In this document: piece after piece, positions 12,421 to 22,748 of the stretch
Position numbering within the stretch: position 1 is the stretch's first letter
How the letters are laid out: every line of letters begins with the position of its first letter
Source of the DNA: Diacronema lutheri
Lineage: Eukaryota > Haptophyta > Pavlovophyceae > Pavlovales > Pavlovaceae
Length of the DNA: 64,000 bases
Direction: 5' to 3'
Assembly (NCBI GenBank): GCA_019448385.1
Contig: JAGTXO010000070.1
Span: 78,540-142,539, forward strand
Translations under genes and position numbers: made by a program
The notes under the pieces: model-generated
What the model was told of the DNA's origin: nothing
The model's database searches: none
What the model saw: the letters and a program-made list of their open reading frames with translations, nothing else

Positions 12421-14000
12421 CGCCACCGCTGACCGCGCGGAGCACCTCTTTGAAGACGACGGTGCGCGTCACATGGTCCGGGCCAAGCGCAAAGCGGATG
12501 CGCGACGCGTGCCCGACGCGCGAAGCGGCCACGTAGAGCTGGCCGTGCGTGAAGCACGGCTCGGCGAGCCACACGCCCGCGCACCCGAGCGCTTGACCCT
12601 GCGCCTTGTTACGCCGGCCGCACCGGGAACTGGCGGTGCAGCCATGCAAACGCGAACGTGCCCTCGTCGGGCGAGTGGTGGTCGATGCGCGCGATGAGCA
12701 CGGTGCTGTCGCGCCCGGCGGCCGCGCCGGGGCGCGCGCACTCGAGCAGCCGGCCGCCGGCGCGCACGCCGCGCACGACCAGCCGCGTGCCGCTGCACAG
12801 CCCCTCGCCGAGCGAGAGGAGGCGAGTGGCTACGAGCTCCGCCGGGTAGGCCGAGACGCCTCGGGCAGCTGCACGGGATCGAGCGGGAATGCGCCGGGCA
12901 TGGCCCCCGCAGGCGGCACCGCCGCGGGAAAGGCGCCGTCGCCGAGGCTGCGCGGCAGCTTCGCCCACTCGCCCGCGCCGAGCGCGTCGCCCGTGTCGCG
13001 CGCCGCGTTCGAGGCGCGAGAGTTCTCGACCAAGGCGTACGGCCGATCGTGCTGCCACGATGCCGAGTACTCGAGGCAGGAGCGCACGATCTGCGCGCGC
13101 GAGCCGCGCCGCACCACCGGCAAGCACTGGCAAAAGTCGCCGGCGAGCAGCAACGTCTTGCCGCCGAAGCGCTCGTCGACGCCCGTCACGTCGCGCAAAC
13201 ACCGATCGAGCGAGTCGAGGCGGCCCCGCTTCTGCATCGGCGCCTCGTCCCCCACGATCATTCGCCGCGGCGGCCACGGAGCGCCCGCGCTCGGAGCGCG
13301 GCACGCCATTGAACGGCTTGCCCGTCCGAGTCGGCGCCGACGGGCACCTTGAAGGTCGAGTGGAAGGTGCGGCCGTCGGGCAGCAGCGTGGCGGCGACGC
13401 CCGAGGACGCGCACACGACGACCGCGTGCCCATCCGCGCGCACGGCGGCGATGATGGCGCGCTCGACGAACGTCTTGCCCGTGCCGCCCGGCGCGTCGCA
13501 AAAGTGCAGCCGGTCGCCCACGCCGCGCAGCGCCGAGTCGACGACCGCGCCGTGGAGCGCGCGCTGCTGGCCGGTCTCGGCCATCGCCGCGCGCGCCGCC
13601 GCCGCGCTCGCAGCCTGCTCGGCGCGATCGTAGCCCTGCGCGCGCGCGAGCTCGCGCCCGCCCGGCCCGGCCGGCGCGCGCGCCGTGCGCAGACCGGCCA
13701 CCGCCGCGAGCGCCGCCGCGCGCTCGCGCTCGTCGGGCACGTACAGCCCCGTGGAGTCGAACGTGTCGGCCCAGGCGGCCACGCTGTACGAGGCGAAGGC
13801 GTCCGAGCCGGGCTGCGGCCGCTGCTCGGCGCGCTTCGGGAGCATGACCCCGCACACGTTCCACTTGGTGCCAAACATCGAGCCCGTGAGCCCCGTGTAG
13901 ACGCAGTCGAGCTGCGTGGCGATGGCGCAGACGTCCTCGTGCCGGATCTCGTCGACCGGTTCGCCATCCGTGGCGTCCAGGATGGCGACTGCGCCCGGGC
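12420..14000 (-). pseudogene. Helitron-type PIF1-like helicase, frame-broken
   Basis: Superfamily 1B DNA helicase of the kind carried by Helitrons. In order on the minus strand: Walker A region FCDAPGGTGKTFVERAI (about 13505-13455), motif Ia VVCASSGVAATLL followed by GRTFHSTFKVPV, Walker B MIVGDEAPMQ (about 13262), GGKTLLLAGDFCQCLPVV (about 13165-13120), EGLCSGTRLVVRG (about 12800), FPVRPA (about 12615), KAQGQALG and HGQLYVAASRV (about 12600-12510). These pieces lie in three frames. Breaks fall near 13300, near 12870 and at about 12605. At 12605 the expected segment between FPVR and KAQGQ is missing, which looks like a short deletion rather than an intron. No Rep (HUH) domain was found upstream. 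The upstream frame to about 14000 still reads as coding, so the break-up is recent. Confidence 0.75.
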
Positions 14001-14142
14001 CGTGACGCCGCGGCGTCGTTCGGCTGCGTCACGGAGGAGCGCCATCCGTGCGCCACGGAGGAGCGGCAGGACCACGACGCGGCGTGACGCTGGACGACGC
14101 CATGCTGTCGAGGCGCCATGCTGTCGAGCCGCCATGCTCCGA

Positions 14143-14472
14143 GGCGCCGCCGCTTTCTAAAAGGGTGTAGGGTGTAGGGTGTAGGATGCAAAACAAGCCC
14201 TCCCCACATTTGGGCCCGACGTCACTCCTTCTTCCGTCACAGCGTCATTCCTTCTCCCCCTATGGGACTTTCATAACCGTACTTATCCTACACCCTACAC
14301 TATGTAAATACTTAGAGAATAGATCCATCCTACACTAAGTAAAAGTACTCGTATGTGAGTAACGTCACGGCTTCGAAGAAGGAATGACGTCGGGCCCAAA
14401 TGTGGGGAGGGCTTGTTTTGCATCCGACACCCTACACCCTACACCCTTTTGAAAAGCGGCGCCGAAGGTGGG
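14143..14472. mobile_element. Foldback or MITE-like element with inverted repeats of about 70-80 bp
   Basis: The left arm (about 14150-14223) and right arm (about 14386-14462) are almost perfect inverted copies. Each has three TGTAGGG-type repeats, then GCAAAACAAGCCCTCCCC, then ATTTGGGCCCGACGTCA. The pairing continues outward through CTTT..AAAAGGG and a GGCGCCG core. The centre (about 14235-14370) is AT-richer than anything nearby and encodes nothing. It looks like a non-autonomous DNA element. No clear target-site duplication was found, because the flanks are themselves part of the palindrome. Confidence 0.8.
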
Positions 14473-14878
14473 AGGAAGCCACCCGTATGCGCGCGTTTGA
14501 ACGTGCGCGGACGGCCGTTGGCTTCGCGCCCTTTCGCCCACGGTTTGCGCGCCAACGGACCAGTCCTCCGCAGGCGCCGCGCATCGTCTCAGAGGCGGTC
14601 GGTGTGGTATGCCGCGCGCATCGTCAGCGCCGCGGCGTCGAGCTCGGCGGGCGAGGGCGCGTACGTGACGCCGCTCAGCACCTCGTCCGCGCCCGCCCTC
14701 GTCGCGCTCGCCGCCTCCGCAGTGCGCGCAGGCGGCTTCGTGACGGCACGCGAGGCCACGCCGCGCGCTGCAGGTGCCTTCGCGCGCTGCATCGTCTGTC
14801 TGCCGGTCCGACGCGCTCTGCTCTGAACGAACGGACGGCACGCCCGACGAGATCTCGTCGCGTGCTCGCTCGCACAAC

Positions 14879-15779
14879 ATGTACCCCCAGAACGTCTCCG
14901 AGCTGCTGCCCGACGAGATCTTCGGCGACGAGCTGCTCGTCGACCGGCACTACCGCGTGCGCATCCTTCAGCGCGTCGCCCGCCGCCGCGATGCGGCCGA
15001 GGCCAACTTTTGGCTCGACGGCGGGCCCGCCGACTCGGTCGTCGGCGCGTGCATGTGCGGCCGAATCTACGCGCTCAAGTGCATGGGCCGGCTCGTCCGC
15101 GGCGCCCGGATCCTCGCGCTGCTGCGCAAGAACGTCGCGCTCGCCACGTGCCGCGCGCACCTCATGGGCCACATGCTCCAGCGCATCGTCGGCGACAGCG
15201 GCGTCGCGCGGCTGCTGCAGCTGGTTGCAGCTCGTTCGCGTGGATCACGACACGCTCAACGCCGAGCACCAGGCCTTGGAAGCACAGCATGACACCGGCC
15301 AAATCATGCGACGGCATGTGCGCGCGCGCCGACGCGCTCTCCAAGGACCTCGCACGGGCGCACGAGCACGCTCACAAGCTCGATGGCTATCTGGTGTAAT
15401 GCAGCGAGCGCCTCCGTGAGAGTGACTCTTTCAACGGAGCGCTCAAGAACCTGATCACGCGGTGCAGCATGAGATGTGCTGGCTCCACGCCGAGATGTCG
15501 TCGCTCGTTGCGAGTTCGCCCGAGGCTTACGCGAACGACAGCGAGGCCACCGACTTCGAGGACCACGGCGTGTGCGTCGAGTTCGATGTCTTCAACCGCG
15601 ACGGGGTCGAGGGCGCGCCCGTGCCCGCGACCGCGCCCACGAAGGCAGAGCCGGGCATCGAGTCCGAGTGCATCGCGCCCGCACAGGCAGAGCCGGGCAG
15701 CGAGTCCGAAGCGTCGCGCCCGCGCCCGCGCACGCGCCCGCGCCGGCAGAGCCGCGCACCGCGCACCGAGCCCAAGTGA
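14879..15779 (+). pseudogene. Unrecognised gene, probably frame-broken
   Basis: From ATG 14879 there is a coherent protein start (MYPQNVSELLPDEIFGDELL) continuing to about 15215 (RLVRGARILALLRKNVALAT). Coding-like sequence then carries on in other frames: RVDHDTLNAEHQALEAQHD (about 15237-15293), ADALSKDLARAHEHAHKLDG (about 15330-15390) and ERLRESDSFNGALKNLI (about 15405-15458). The joins do not show convincing splice sites, so frameshifts are more likely than introns. Heptad-like Leu spacing in the second half suggests a coiled coil. The AT content is slightly higher than in the surroundings. I do not recognise the family. It sits between a foldback element and a dispersed repeat, so a decayed element gene is possible. 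Confidence 0.4.
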
Positions 15780-16264
15780 GCCAACATGCTGTCGAGGCGC
15801 TGGTTCCGGCCACCGGCGCATCGAGGCGCTGGCTGCGCAGCACGGCCGTGCGCGACACCCGCAGCTCGGCCAACGGCAAGTAGCGCGCCGGCGCAGCGCA
15901 CGGTATGCCGCGGCGAGCTCAGTCGCGAAGAGTGTCCGACTGGCCGCGCCCTCCACGGGGTGCACGCGCACTCGGCGCGGTCCGGTCAGTCAGAGGGCCT
16001 CAGCTTGCGCGATGCCAGTTGCGATCCCCCCCGGAATCCGCCATTCTATTCTACTCTGCGTCAATCACCCAAGCCCTTCCGGTCGCCCGCATTCCGGGGT
16101 CGGTAACTCCGTCGGCCCGGCTCGGGCCCTCCGTCCGCCGCGCCCGCTCGACCCCGAATTCTACTCAAAATCGGCCGGTCAGGAGGGGGGTCTCGGTCCT
16201 AGGCTCGTCCTAAGCATCGCTCCGACCCCTCGAGCGCTCATTGCCTGGCTTTTAACCCTTGATT

Positions 16265-16282
16265 GTACGACCCGGGTCGTAC
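16265..16282. repeat. Perfect 18-bp palindrome
   Basis: GTACGACCCGGGTCGTAC is its own reverse complement. It lies about 50 bp upstream of a TATATA motif and the dispersed repeat. It could be a dimeric factor site or a hairpin; the sequence does not say which. Confidence 0.8.
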
Positions 16283-16330
16283 TCTCAGCCTTACACTGGC
16301 CGGACCAGCCCGGACCGCGCCGTATATAGA

Positions 16331-16439
16331 TATACTAACGACGCTTACAGGCGCGTCGGAGGGGCGCGCACGGGGCCGAGGCTGGACAAACGGAGCGAGC
16401 GAAAGGGCGCACGCAACATCAGGCCGAAATCAGGGCGTC
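16331..16439. repeat. Short dispersed repeat, copy A (about 110 bp)
   Basis: This copy is nearly identical to 24274-24386. The shared sequence starts TATACTAACGACGCTTACAG and ends AAATCAGGGCGTC. The first 20 bases look like an intron 3' end: the consensus branch site TACTAAC, then TTACAG. Read on the minus strand, the end gives a frame ending D-A-L-I-S-A-stop, which can be wrongly annexed as a protein C-terminus. Confidence 0.9.
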
Positions 16440-16830
16440 GACCCTGTGCACGCCGGCAGCGGGAACGGCCGGGACGGCAAGGACGCGGCAGGACGCGTTA
16501 TGGGCGGACACCCGCACACGCCTGTCCAACCCTCGCCCGCCCCGTCGCCGCGCCGGAAGCAGAGGCCGTCCACACCGCCGCAGGCGTCCACATCCGCCTG
16601 GATGCCGTGAGCCGCGTGGCGGTGTGGCGGCGCCTGCCCGCGCGCCATCTGCGCGCGCGCGAGCAGGAGCTGCGCGTGCCCACGCACGACGCACGCGGCG
16701 AGCGAAAATGGGACGCCTCGTGCTGTCCAGACAGTCAGCCTGTCCTGCTGGTAGAAACAGCCTCCAGGGAGACAAAGGGGGGCGACGCGTGCCGGCGCGT
16801 CGAGCACGCTCCGGGCCCCCTCTGACTGAC

Positions 16831-17113
16831 TCACTCTGCGATCGTGCCGCTGCTCTGCTGGCGCGGCGGGGGAGGCGGCGGCGGCCTGTGCATCGCAGGG
16901 GCGCTGCCCGCGCTGGTCCACACCGAGACGCCGCCATCGCCGCCCGCCGAGCGGCCGACCGTGCGCTCGGCCGCGCCCATGGCGCCACCGGCGCCGCTCG
17001 CGCGCCTGCCGAGCGTCGACCACGGGAAGGCGCCGTTCCACACGGAGGCGGGCGCCCGTGGCGCGCCAACTTGCGCCACGCCTAACGTGCCGCTAACGGC
17101 CGGCGTACCCGTG

Positions 17114-17150
<37 letters not shown>

Positions 17151-19245
17151 CACCACCGCCGTCACCACCGCCGCCGCCTCCATCGGCCGGTGCTTCGCGC
17201 TCGACGGCCCACTTAACATCGGCCTCGTCCCCGCCGCAAATGTCCTTCGAGTCGACATGCGCCTCACCGCCGCCATCGCTCGCGCCGCGCGCCGGCGGAT
17301 CGGACACGTCGGCACGCGGCCCCGGCTCTGGCGCGCCGTCGGGCGCGCGCGGCGGCGGTGGCCGCGCGGCCCAGCTCGGTTGCGTGACAGTCGCGCGCGC
17401 CCAGTCGGCGAGCGCGGCATCGCCAGCCGCCTCGTCCTGCGCGAGCGGTTGAAGCGCAGAAAGCGTCGCAGGCTCGCACAGCGCGCCGGTCGCTCGCGCC
17501 GCGCGCAGGCCGTCGGCAAAGCCGTGCGCTTCATCTGCCGCCTCCGCCCCCGCCCCCGCCTCCGCCTCCGCCTCTGCCTCCGCCTCCGCCTCCGCCCCCG
17601 CCTCCGTTCCCGCTCCGGCCCCGTTGCGCGCGCCCGCCCCATCGGTGTGCGCGCGCGCGCGCGCGGCCGCAACGCCGCCTGCGCTCGCCGCCGCCTCGCC
17701 TTCCGCGCCGACGGACGGCCGTGTGCGTGCCGTCGGCGACGCGCGCGCGCCGCCCGCCGCGCGCGGTGGCGACGGGCTTTGCTGCGCTTGCCACGCGACG
17801 GCGGGCGAGGCGGTGCCGGTGCTGTCGCCCTCGCCGTCGAGCTCGCGCGCGCCCTCCGGCGCCTCCGCGAGCTCCTCTCCGTCCGCGCCGTCGTCCGCAG
17901 CCCCCTCAGCGCGCGCGCCGCCGCGCGCGTCGCGGCCGCTCGGCGGCGCGGCGCGCGAGCGCGTGCCGCGCGCGCGCGCCTCTGCGAGGAGGCGGTGCGC
18001 GGCAAGCGCGTCCCTGCGCGCCTCCTCCTGCTCGCGCTCGCGCTCGTACTGCACGCGCTCGCGCAGGCGCAGCGCCTCCGCCTCCGCCGACGCGAACAGC
18101 CGGCGCGCCGACAGTTCAACCGTCGCGCACAGAGCGCGCGCGAGCGCGCCCGTTGTGCTCGCGCGCGCCGGCGCGGCAGCGCGGGCGGCGGCGTCGGCGG
18201 GCGCGCCGGGTGCCACGTCGCCCGCCGCGGCTGCCACGCCGCTGGCCGCCGCCGCCACTGCCGCCGCGCGCTGCGTGTGCGCGATCGCATCCGTAACGGC
18301 CGCCACTTCCCTCCCCAGCATCGTGAGCTCAATTTGAAAAGAGCGGCAGCGGCGCCTCTCGGCGCGGCGGCCCTCCTCCGAGGCCTCGGCGTGCTCGCGC
18401 GCGCGCGCCGCGTCGACGCGCCGCGCCGCCACCTCTGCCTCCAGCTCGCGCACGCGCGACGCCATCGTGTTTGCCGCACCCTCCGCAGCGGCCGCGACGC
18501 CCTCCGCCGCGGCCGCGCGAGCGCGCTCGGCGCGCGTCGCGCCCTCCGCGTCGAGCAGCCGGCGGACGACAAAGTCGGTGCGCGCGTCGGCGGCAGCGAC
18601 ACGCGCCTCAGTGTCGTCCAGCTCGGCGCGCAGTCGGCAGCACAGCTGCGCCGCCTCGGCGAGCCGCTCGAGCAGCCGCGCGCGGTTCTCGCCGAGCAGC
18701 GCGTGCGACGCATCGAGCGAGGCCTCGAGCTCGGCCACTCGCGCGCAGAGGGAGGCGGCGAGCGGCGAGGCGGCGAGCAGCTCCGCGCCATGCGAGACGA
18801 GCAGCGCGCGCAGCTCCTGCTGCCGACGCGACGCCTCGGCACGCTCGATGAAGTCGGGAGGGTCGTCGTCGTCGTCGTCGTCGTCGATACGCCCGCCACC
18901 GGCGACGTCACTCGCCGGCGCGGCGGAGCTTGAGGCGCACACGCCGGCGGACGCTGCCGCCTGCGCAGCGCGCCGCGCGCGCGCCTCCGAGCGCGCCTCG
19001 ACGCGCGCGCGCGCCGCATCCTCAGCCGCGCGGAGCGCCGAGATCGTGCCGAGCAGGCGCGCGGAGTGCGCGACAGCGGCGGCGGCGCCGGCGGAGAAGG
19101 AGTTGGTCGAATCTGTGAGCGGGACGGGCACGAGCATCACTTCCGCCCGCGAGCACAGTCGCTGCAGCACCGCCTCGGCCAGCTCCCGCTCGTCGACCCC
19201 GCACATGGCGGCCATTTTTGCCGCCCTTGGCAAATCCGCTTTCAT
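16831..19245 (-). CDS. Coiled-coil protein, 804 residues, family unknown
   Basis: The ATG at 19245 begins MKADLPRAAKMAAMCGVDER; the frame stays open to 16831. The N-terminal 60 residues look globular (DERELAEAVLQRLCSRAEVM). Residues about 80-420 are a long Ala/Arg/Glu-rich heptad region typical of coiled coils, broken by an acidic DDDDDDD stretch near residue 125. The C-terminal half is low-complexity, with acidic Glu-Ala repeats and a Gly run, and is probably disordered. No enzymatic motif is visible; a scaffold role is only a guess. The gene is head to head with the MTFP1 homologue, 68 bp between start codons, suggesting a shared bidirectional promoter. Introns inside the low-complexity half cannot be excluded. 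Confidence 0.6.
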
Positions 19246-19313
19246 TTTCAATAGGCGGCGTTCTGACGTCGCCCAGGCCACCGAGTACAAGACCTCCGGC
19301 GTCGGGGGTGCAC

Positions 19314-19976
19314 ATGGCCGACCACCCGGGCGATCCGCACAAGCCGACGATTGAGGTCATCGCCGAGGGCCAGCAGGAGCCGTATGAGCGTTACCTCGGC
19401 TTTGGCCGCTCGCTCCGCCAGGTCTTCGCCGTGAGCACCCGCGCCGTCGGCGAGGGCGCGCGATATGTTGCGTACTCGTCCGATGTCGGCGAGGCGTTCC
19501 GGCCGATTGTGCCTCGCTGGGCCGTCAACGCCACGTACGGCATCGCGATCGCATACATCGTCGGCGACGTCGGCTACACTTCGTACCGCGAGGCGCAGAA
19601 GCCCGACGGCAACGTCACGCGCGCGACGGCGCACGCCGCCACCTTCCACGCGTGCGCGTCGCTCGTGGGCCCGGCCATCCTCATCCATCAGACCGTCCAC
19701 TTTGCGCAGTCCGCCGCGAAGCGCTCCGGCCGCTTTGTGCGCTGGGGGCCGACGCTCACGGGCCTCGCGCTCATCCCCTGGCTGCCGCGGCTGCTCGACG
19801 AGCCGGCGGAGCACGCGATCGGCTGGGCGTTTGACGCGTTTTGGCCCGTCGAGGGCGGCGCAGGCCACCACGGCCACTCGGGCGGCGGCGCGCACGCTGG
19901 CGTCGAGCCGGCGGCCGAGTCGATCGCGCAGCTTGCCATCCGGGGCGGCGCCCGCTCGACGAGCTACAAGACCTGA
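19314..19976 (+). CDS. MTFP1: Mitochondrial fission process protein 1 homologue (MTP18 family)
   Basis: Inner-membrane mitochondrial protein; the family takes part in mitochondrial fission and inner-membrane integrity. It has 220 residues in a single exon, starting MADHPGDPHKPTIEVIAEGQ. Family hallmarks seen are RYLGFGRSLR near the N-terminus, AYSSDVGEAFRPIVP, hydrophobic segment ATYGIAIAYIVGDVGY, the HAATFHACASLVGPAILIHQ block and GPTLTGLALIPWLPRLLDEP. The C-terminus has a His/Gly-rich linker and an amphipathic tail. An in-frame earlier start exists upstream, but this ATG gives the usual family length. The gene is divergent from the coiled-coil gene at 16831-19245. I see no intron. Confidence 0.88.
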   Translation: MADHPGDPHKPTIEVIAEGQQEPYERYLGFGRSLRQVFAVSTRAVGEGARYVAYSSDVGEAFRPIVPRWAVNATYGIAIAYIVGDVGYTSYREAQKPDGNVTRATAHAATFHACASLVGPAILIHQTVHFAQSAAKRSGRFVRWGPTLTGLALIPWLPRLLDEPAEHAIGWAFDAFWPVEGGAGHHGHSGGGAHAGVEPAAESIAQLAIRGGARSTSYKT

Positions 19977-20107
19977 GACTCCACGTGGCGTCTCTCTCCT
20001 CTTTTTTCCCCTCTGGTGTTGTGTGACTTGCGTTGGGAACGGGGTGAACGCCGGCACACACGTGCAGTCAATGCAGTTGCGAGGCGAGGGATGGAGGGGG
20101 TGGCTGG

Positions 20108-21380
20108 CTATTTGCTCTGGCGCCCGCCGCGCAGCAGCGGCTTGGGCGGGTGCGGGAAGGCCTGGCCGCGCGGGCAGCGCAGCTTGAGCCGGTCGGGGAG
20201 CATCGTCGGCGCGCCCATGCCGCCGAGCTGCGCGCCGCTCGCTGCCCCCCCGTCCGCGGGCGGAAAGAGGCCACGAATCAATGCGAGGTTGAGCGCACGG
20301 TAGACGCCCGTCTTCGGCCTGAAGTGGACGTGGTCGTGGTAGGACGCGTTGGTCGGCGCGAGCGCGTTGGTGAGCTTGCCCGCTTGGAAGACGGCGGTCC
20401 GCCCGTCTGGGTCGCCAAAGGCTTTTAGCGCGCGCGTGTCTGGCTTGGCGGTCGAACGGTCGCGCGCCTTGGTGGTCGTCTTCCAGACGGCGCAGCCCTC
20501 GGGCCCGACCGCGTCGAGGGCGGCGTCGCGCAGCTCCTCGTAGAAGCGCGCGTTCCTGCTCAGCGTGTTGTGCCAAGCGCCTTGGTTGACCACCAGCACG
20601 TGCGGGTGGTGCTTGGCGACGATCTCGCGCAGCGCCTCCGTCCATGACATCCGCCAACGTAGCGAGGCGAAGGGCTCGAGCGCCTTGACGGGCGGCGGGA
20701 TGACGCTGCGCACCGCGGCCGGGCGTGCAGGCTCGCTCCCGTATTCGCCGCGCAGGTGACCCTCCACCCAGTGCACGTGCAGAACCTGCATGAAGCTCAC
20801 GTTGACGTCGCACGCCTCCGAGCGGAAGTACCTATTCTCGATGAAGTGCTCCTTCTCGACGTCGGCCTTGCTCCGAGCGGGGTGGCAATCGCACGCGTGC
20901 TCCTCGGGCGAGAGCTCCGCGTGGCTGCCGCGCATGCTCGCCTCGCGCTGGTCGGCGCCGAGCGCACCTGGCATCCACGTGTCGTACGCGAGCGGGTTGT
21001 TCACCTCGCGTTCCGCCCACTCGCCGAGCGAGCCGTCGCCACCGCCGCCGTGCTTGAGGCTGTACAACAGGTCGAGCACCTGGTAGCGCGTCAGCGAGTC
21101 GCCGCTGAAGAAGAGCGACGTGCCCGGAGGGATGCACGCCGTGCACCTGCGCGCGCGGGACGCGTCGATTGTCACGCGCGCACGCCGACGGAGAGCACTG
21201 TCCACGCGCCCGCGTGCGAAGGGCGCGAAAGCGTTGGCGTGTGGACGCGCGCTGCACGCACCTTCCAGGGACGTCATTGGGCCCGCAGATGCAGCACTGC
21301 GCCGCGTTCCAGGCGCACGCCGGCCGGCAGAGCCAGCAGCACGCAGCGCCCACGGCCGCCAGGCGGAGGAGGAATCCCAT
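20108..21380 (-). CDS. Secreted PC-esterase / TBL-like SGNH hydrolase, two exons
   Basis: The trichome-birefringence-like/PC-esterase family moves or removes acetyl and other acyl groups on glycans in the secretory pathway. Exon 1 (21380-21262) encodes a signal peptide, MGFLLRLAAVGAACCWLC. Exon 2 is 21146-20108. The 115-bp intron has AAG|GTGCGTG and GCGCAG|GTGCAC borders, and splicing rebuilds CCICGPNDVPGRCTACIPPG in frame. The product has 385 residues. The catalytic GDS motif is in SLFFSGDSLTRYQ (about residue 57), and the Asp-His pair is in DHVHFRP (about residue 330). Cysteines in both exons (CCIC, CTAC, CDCH) fit a secreted, disulphide-bonded protein. The exact substrate cannot be read from the sequence. 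Confidence 0.8.
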
Positions 21381-21680
21381 CAGACGTGGTCGTTGGTCGG
21401 CCGTCCACACACCTTCGAACTGGTTTCTGTGCGAAGGATATCTCATTTCCATACTAATTACCGGAAAATTTCATGGCAAAATATAGGTTATGGGCATATG
21501 GACACGGCGAGGAATGCTCCTCCCAGGGCGGGAAAACGGCGGCGCTGTGAAGAAACGGGATCGAAAGAGGCGGCTCGCCGGAGCAAGCGCGGCCCCACGC
21601 CGGCGGGTTGCGGCCACCGCGGTGGCGCGCGGCGGCGCGCGCCGTTGCGCCACAGCCCTGCGGCCGCCGCCGGCATGAAA

Positions 21681-21720
21681 GGGGGGGGGGGGGGGGGGGG
21701 GGGCTCCCCCCCCCCCCCCC
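21681..21720. repeat. Adjacent poly-G and poly-C runs
   Basis: About 24 G are followed by CTC and about 15 C, a self-complementary arrangement that could fold into a G/C hairpin. It lies between the convergent-side end of the glutaredoxin-fold gene and the PC-esterase promoter region (21381-21840). Nothing else is recognised in that interval. Confidence 0.85.
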
Positions 21721-21840
21721 AATGCGGTTGCGCGCACGGGCGCGCAGCGCCGCAGTGGCCGTGCGCGGCTCGCAAGTCGCAACGCGGCAGACGCCGCCGC
21801 CGCTTCCGCGCCTCTCGGCGGCCTCATCCACCTCACACCG

Positions 21841-22722
21841 TCACACGGCGCGTGCCGCGTACGTTTCGGCCAGGTAGCTGACGATCGCCGCCGACTCTTC
21901 GATCGAACGGCCGGTGCTCCGGTCGACGAGGCGCGGGCATTGCGTCGAGCCGCCCGTCTCGGCGGCCATCGCCGCGCGCCTGCGCGAGCCCTTGCCGACG
22001 GAGCGCAGCTCGTACGGCAGGTCGAGCTCGCAGAGCACCTCGCGCACGAGCCTGCAGAATTGGTTGCCCTCGTAGGAGTACAGCACGAGCGCGGCGGGCG
22101 CGCGCGGCGGCGCGACGGCTGCTGCGCTCGCGCTCACGCGCGCGCCACGGCCGGCGCGCAGCAGCGTCGGCACGAACGCGCCCGCGGTGGAGAGCGGCGA
22201 GAAAAAGTCGGCGGACGGGAGCGGCGAGCCTGCGCCATAGCGCGCAAGCAGGTGCTCGATGATGTCCGCCGACTCGTACAGCGCGACCGAGTGCGCATCG
22301 TCGACGAGGAACGGGAATTGCGCCTTGCCGCCGCGCGCGAGCACCTCGGCGCGGTGTCGCGAGCCGCGCGCGCAGGGCACGATGGTCACGACAAGGTCGA
22401 GGTAAGTGACCACCTCGCGCACGCGCCGGCAGAACGGGCATGCCTCGAACTCGAAGAGCGTCAGCGCCGGCGAGGGCGTGGGCTCGGCGAGCGGCGCGAG
22501 CCCGGGCGTGCCGTCGGCGAGGCGGTCGCTCACGCGCACGCCATACTGCAGCCGCGCCACCGACGCGAGCCCGCTCGTAAGCGTGTCGAGCGGGCCGACG
22601 CGCGGCACCGCCGCGCGGCCATGCGCGGGGAAGAGCATCACCAGCGCCGCAACTCGTCCCCGCCATCCGCACCGAGTTCCCCGCAAAAGCTTGGCGACAC
22701 TACTGCAACTCATCGCCGCCAT
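21841..22722 (-). CDS. Protein with two tandem GST-N/glutaredoxin-fold domains
   Basis: 293 residues, probably plastid- or mitochondrion-targeted from its basic hydrophobic start (MAAMSCSSVAKLLRG...). Domain 1, about residues 87-165, has LFEFEACPFCRRVREVV with a CPFC redox pair at residues 95 and 98, then the family cis-Pro and Ser-Ala-Asp-Ile segments (FPFLVDD, ESADIIEHLLARYG). Domain 2, about residues 215-293, repeats the pattern as LYSYEGNQFCRLVREVLCEL but keeps only one Cys. It then reads CPRLVDRSTG and IEESAAIVSYLAETYA. Plants and algae have similar double GST-N proteins of unclear substrate. The gene is head to head with the Tctex-1 gene, with start codons 26 bp apart. Confidence 0.75.
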   Translation of the reverse strand: MAAMSCSSVAKLLRGTRCGWRGRVAALVMLFPAHGRAAVPRVGPLDTLTSGLASVARLQYGVRVSDRLADGTPGLAPLAEPTPSPALTLFEFEACPFCRRVREVVTYLDLVVTIVPCARGSRHRAEVLARGGKAQFPFLVDDAHSVALYESADIIEHLLARYGAGSPLPSADFFSPLSTAGAFVPTLLRAGRGARVSASAAAVAPPRAPAALVLYSYEGNQFCRLVREVLCELDLPYELRSVGKGSRRRAAMAAETGGSTQCPRLVDRSTGRSIEESAAIVSYLAETYAARAV

Positions 22723-22748
22723 CGTGGCGGACCGGATCGGCGGTTTCG

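Larger units (their letters stand above)
15780..16830. other. Non-coding stretch holding a palindrome and a dispersed repeat
   Basis: No gene is supported here. The block from 16020 to 16330 is less GC-rich and has a TATATA motif at 16323-16328. The palindrome at 16265-16282 and the short repeat at 16331-16439 are listed separately. Open frames that end inside the repeat on the minus strand are judged spurious. Confidence 0.5.

Noticed and set aside
14160-14460. Telomeric repeats
   Set aside because: The TGTAGGG units occur only three times per arm and as part of an inverted-repeat element.
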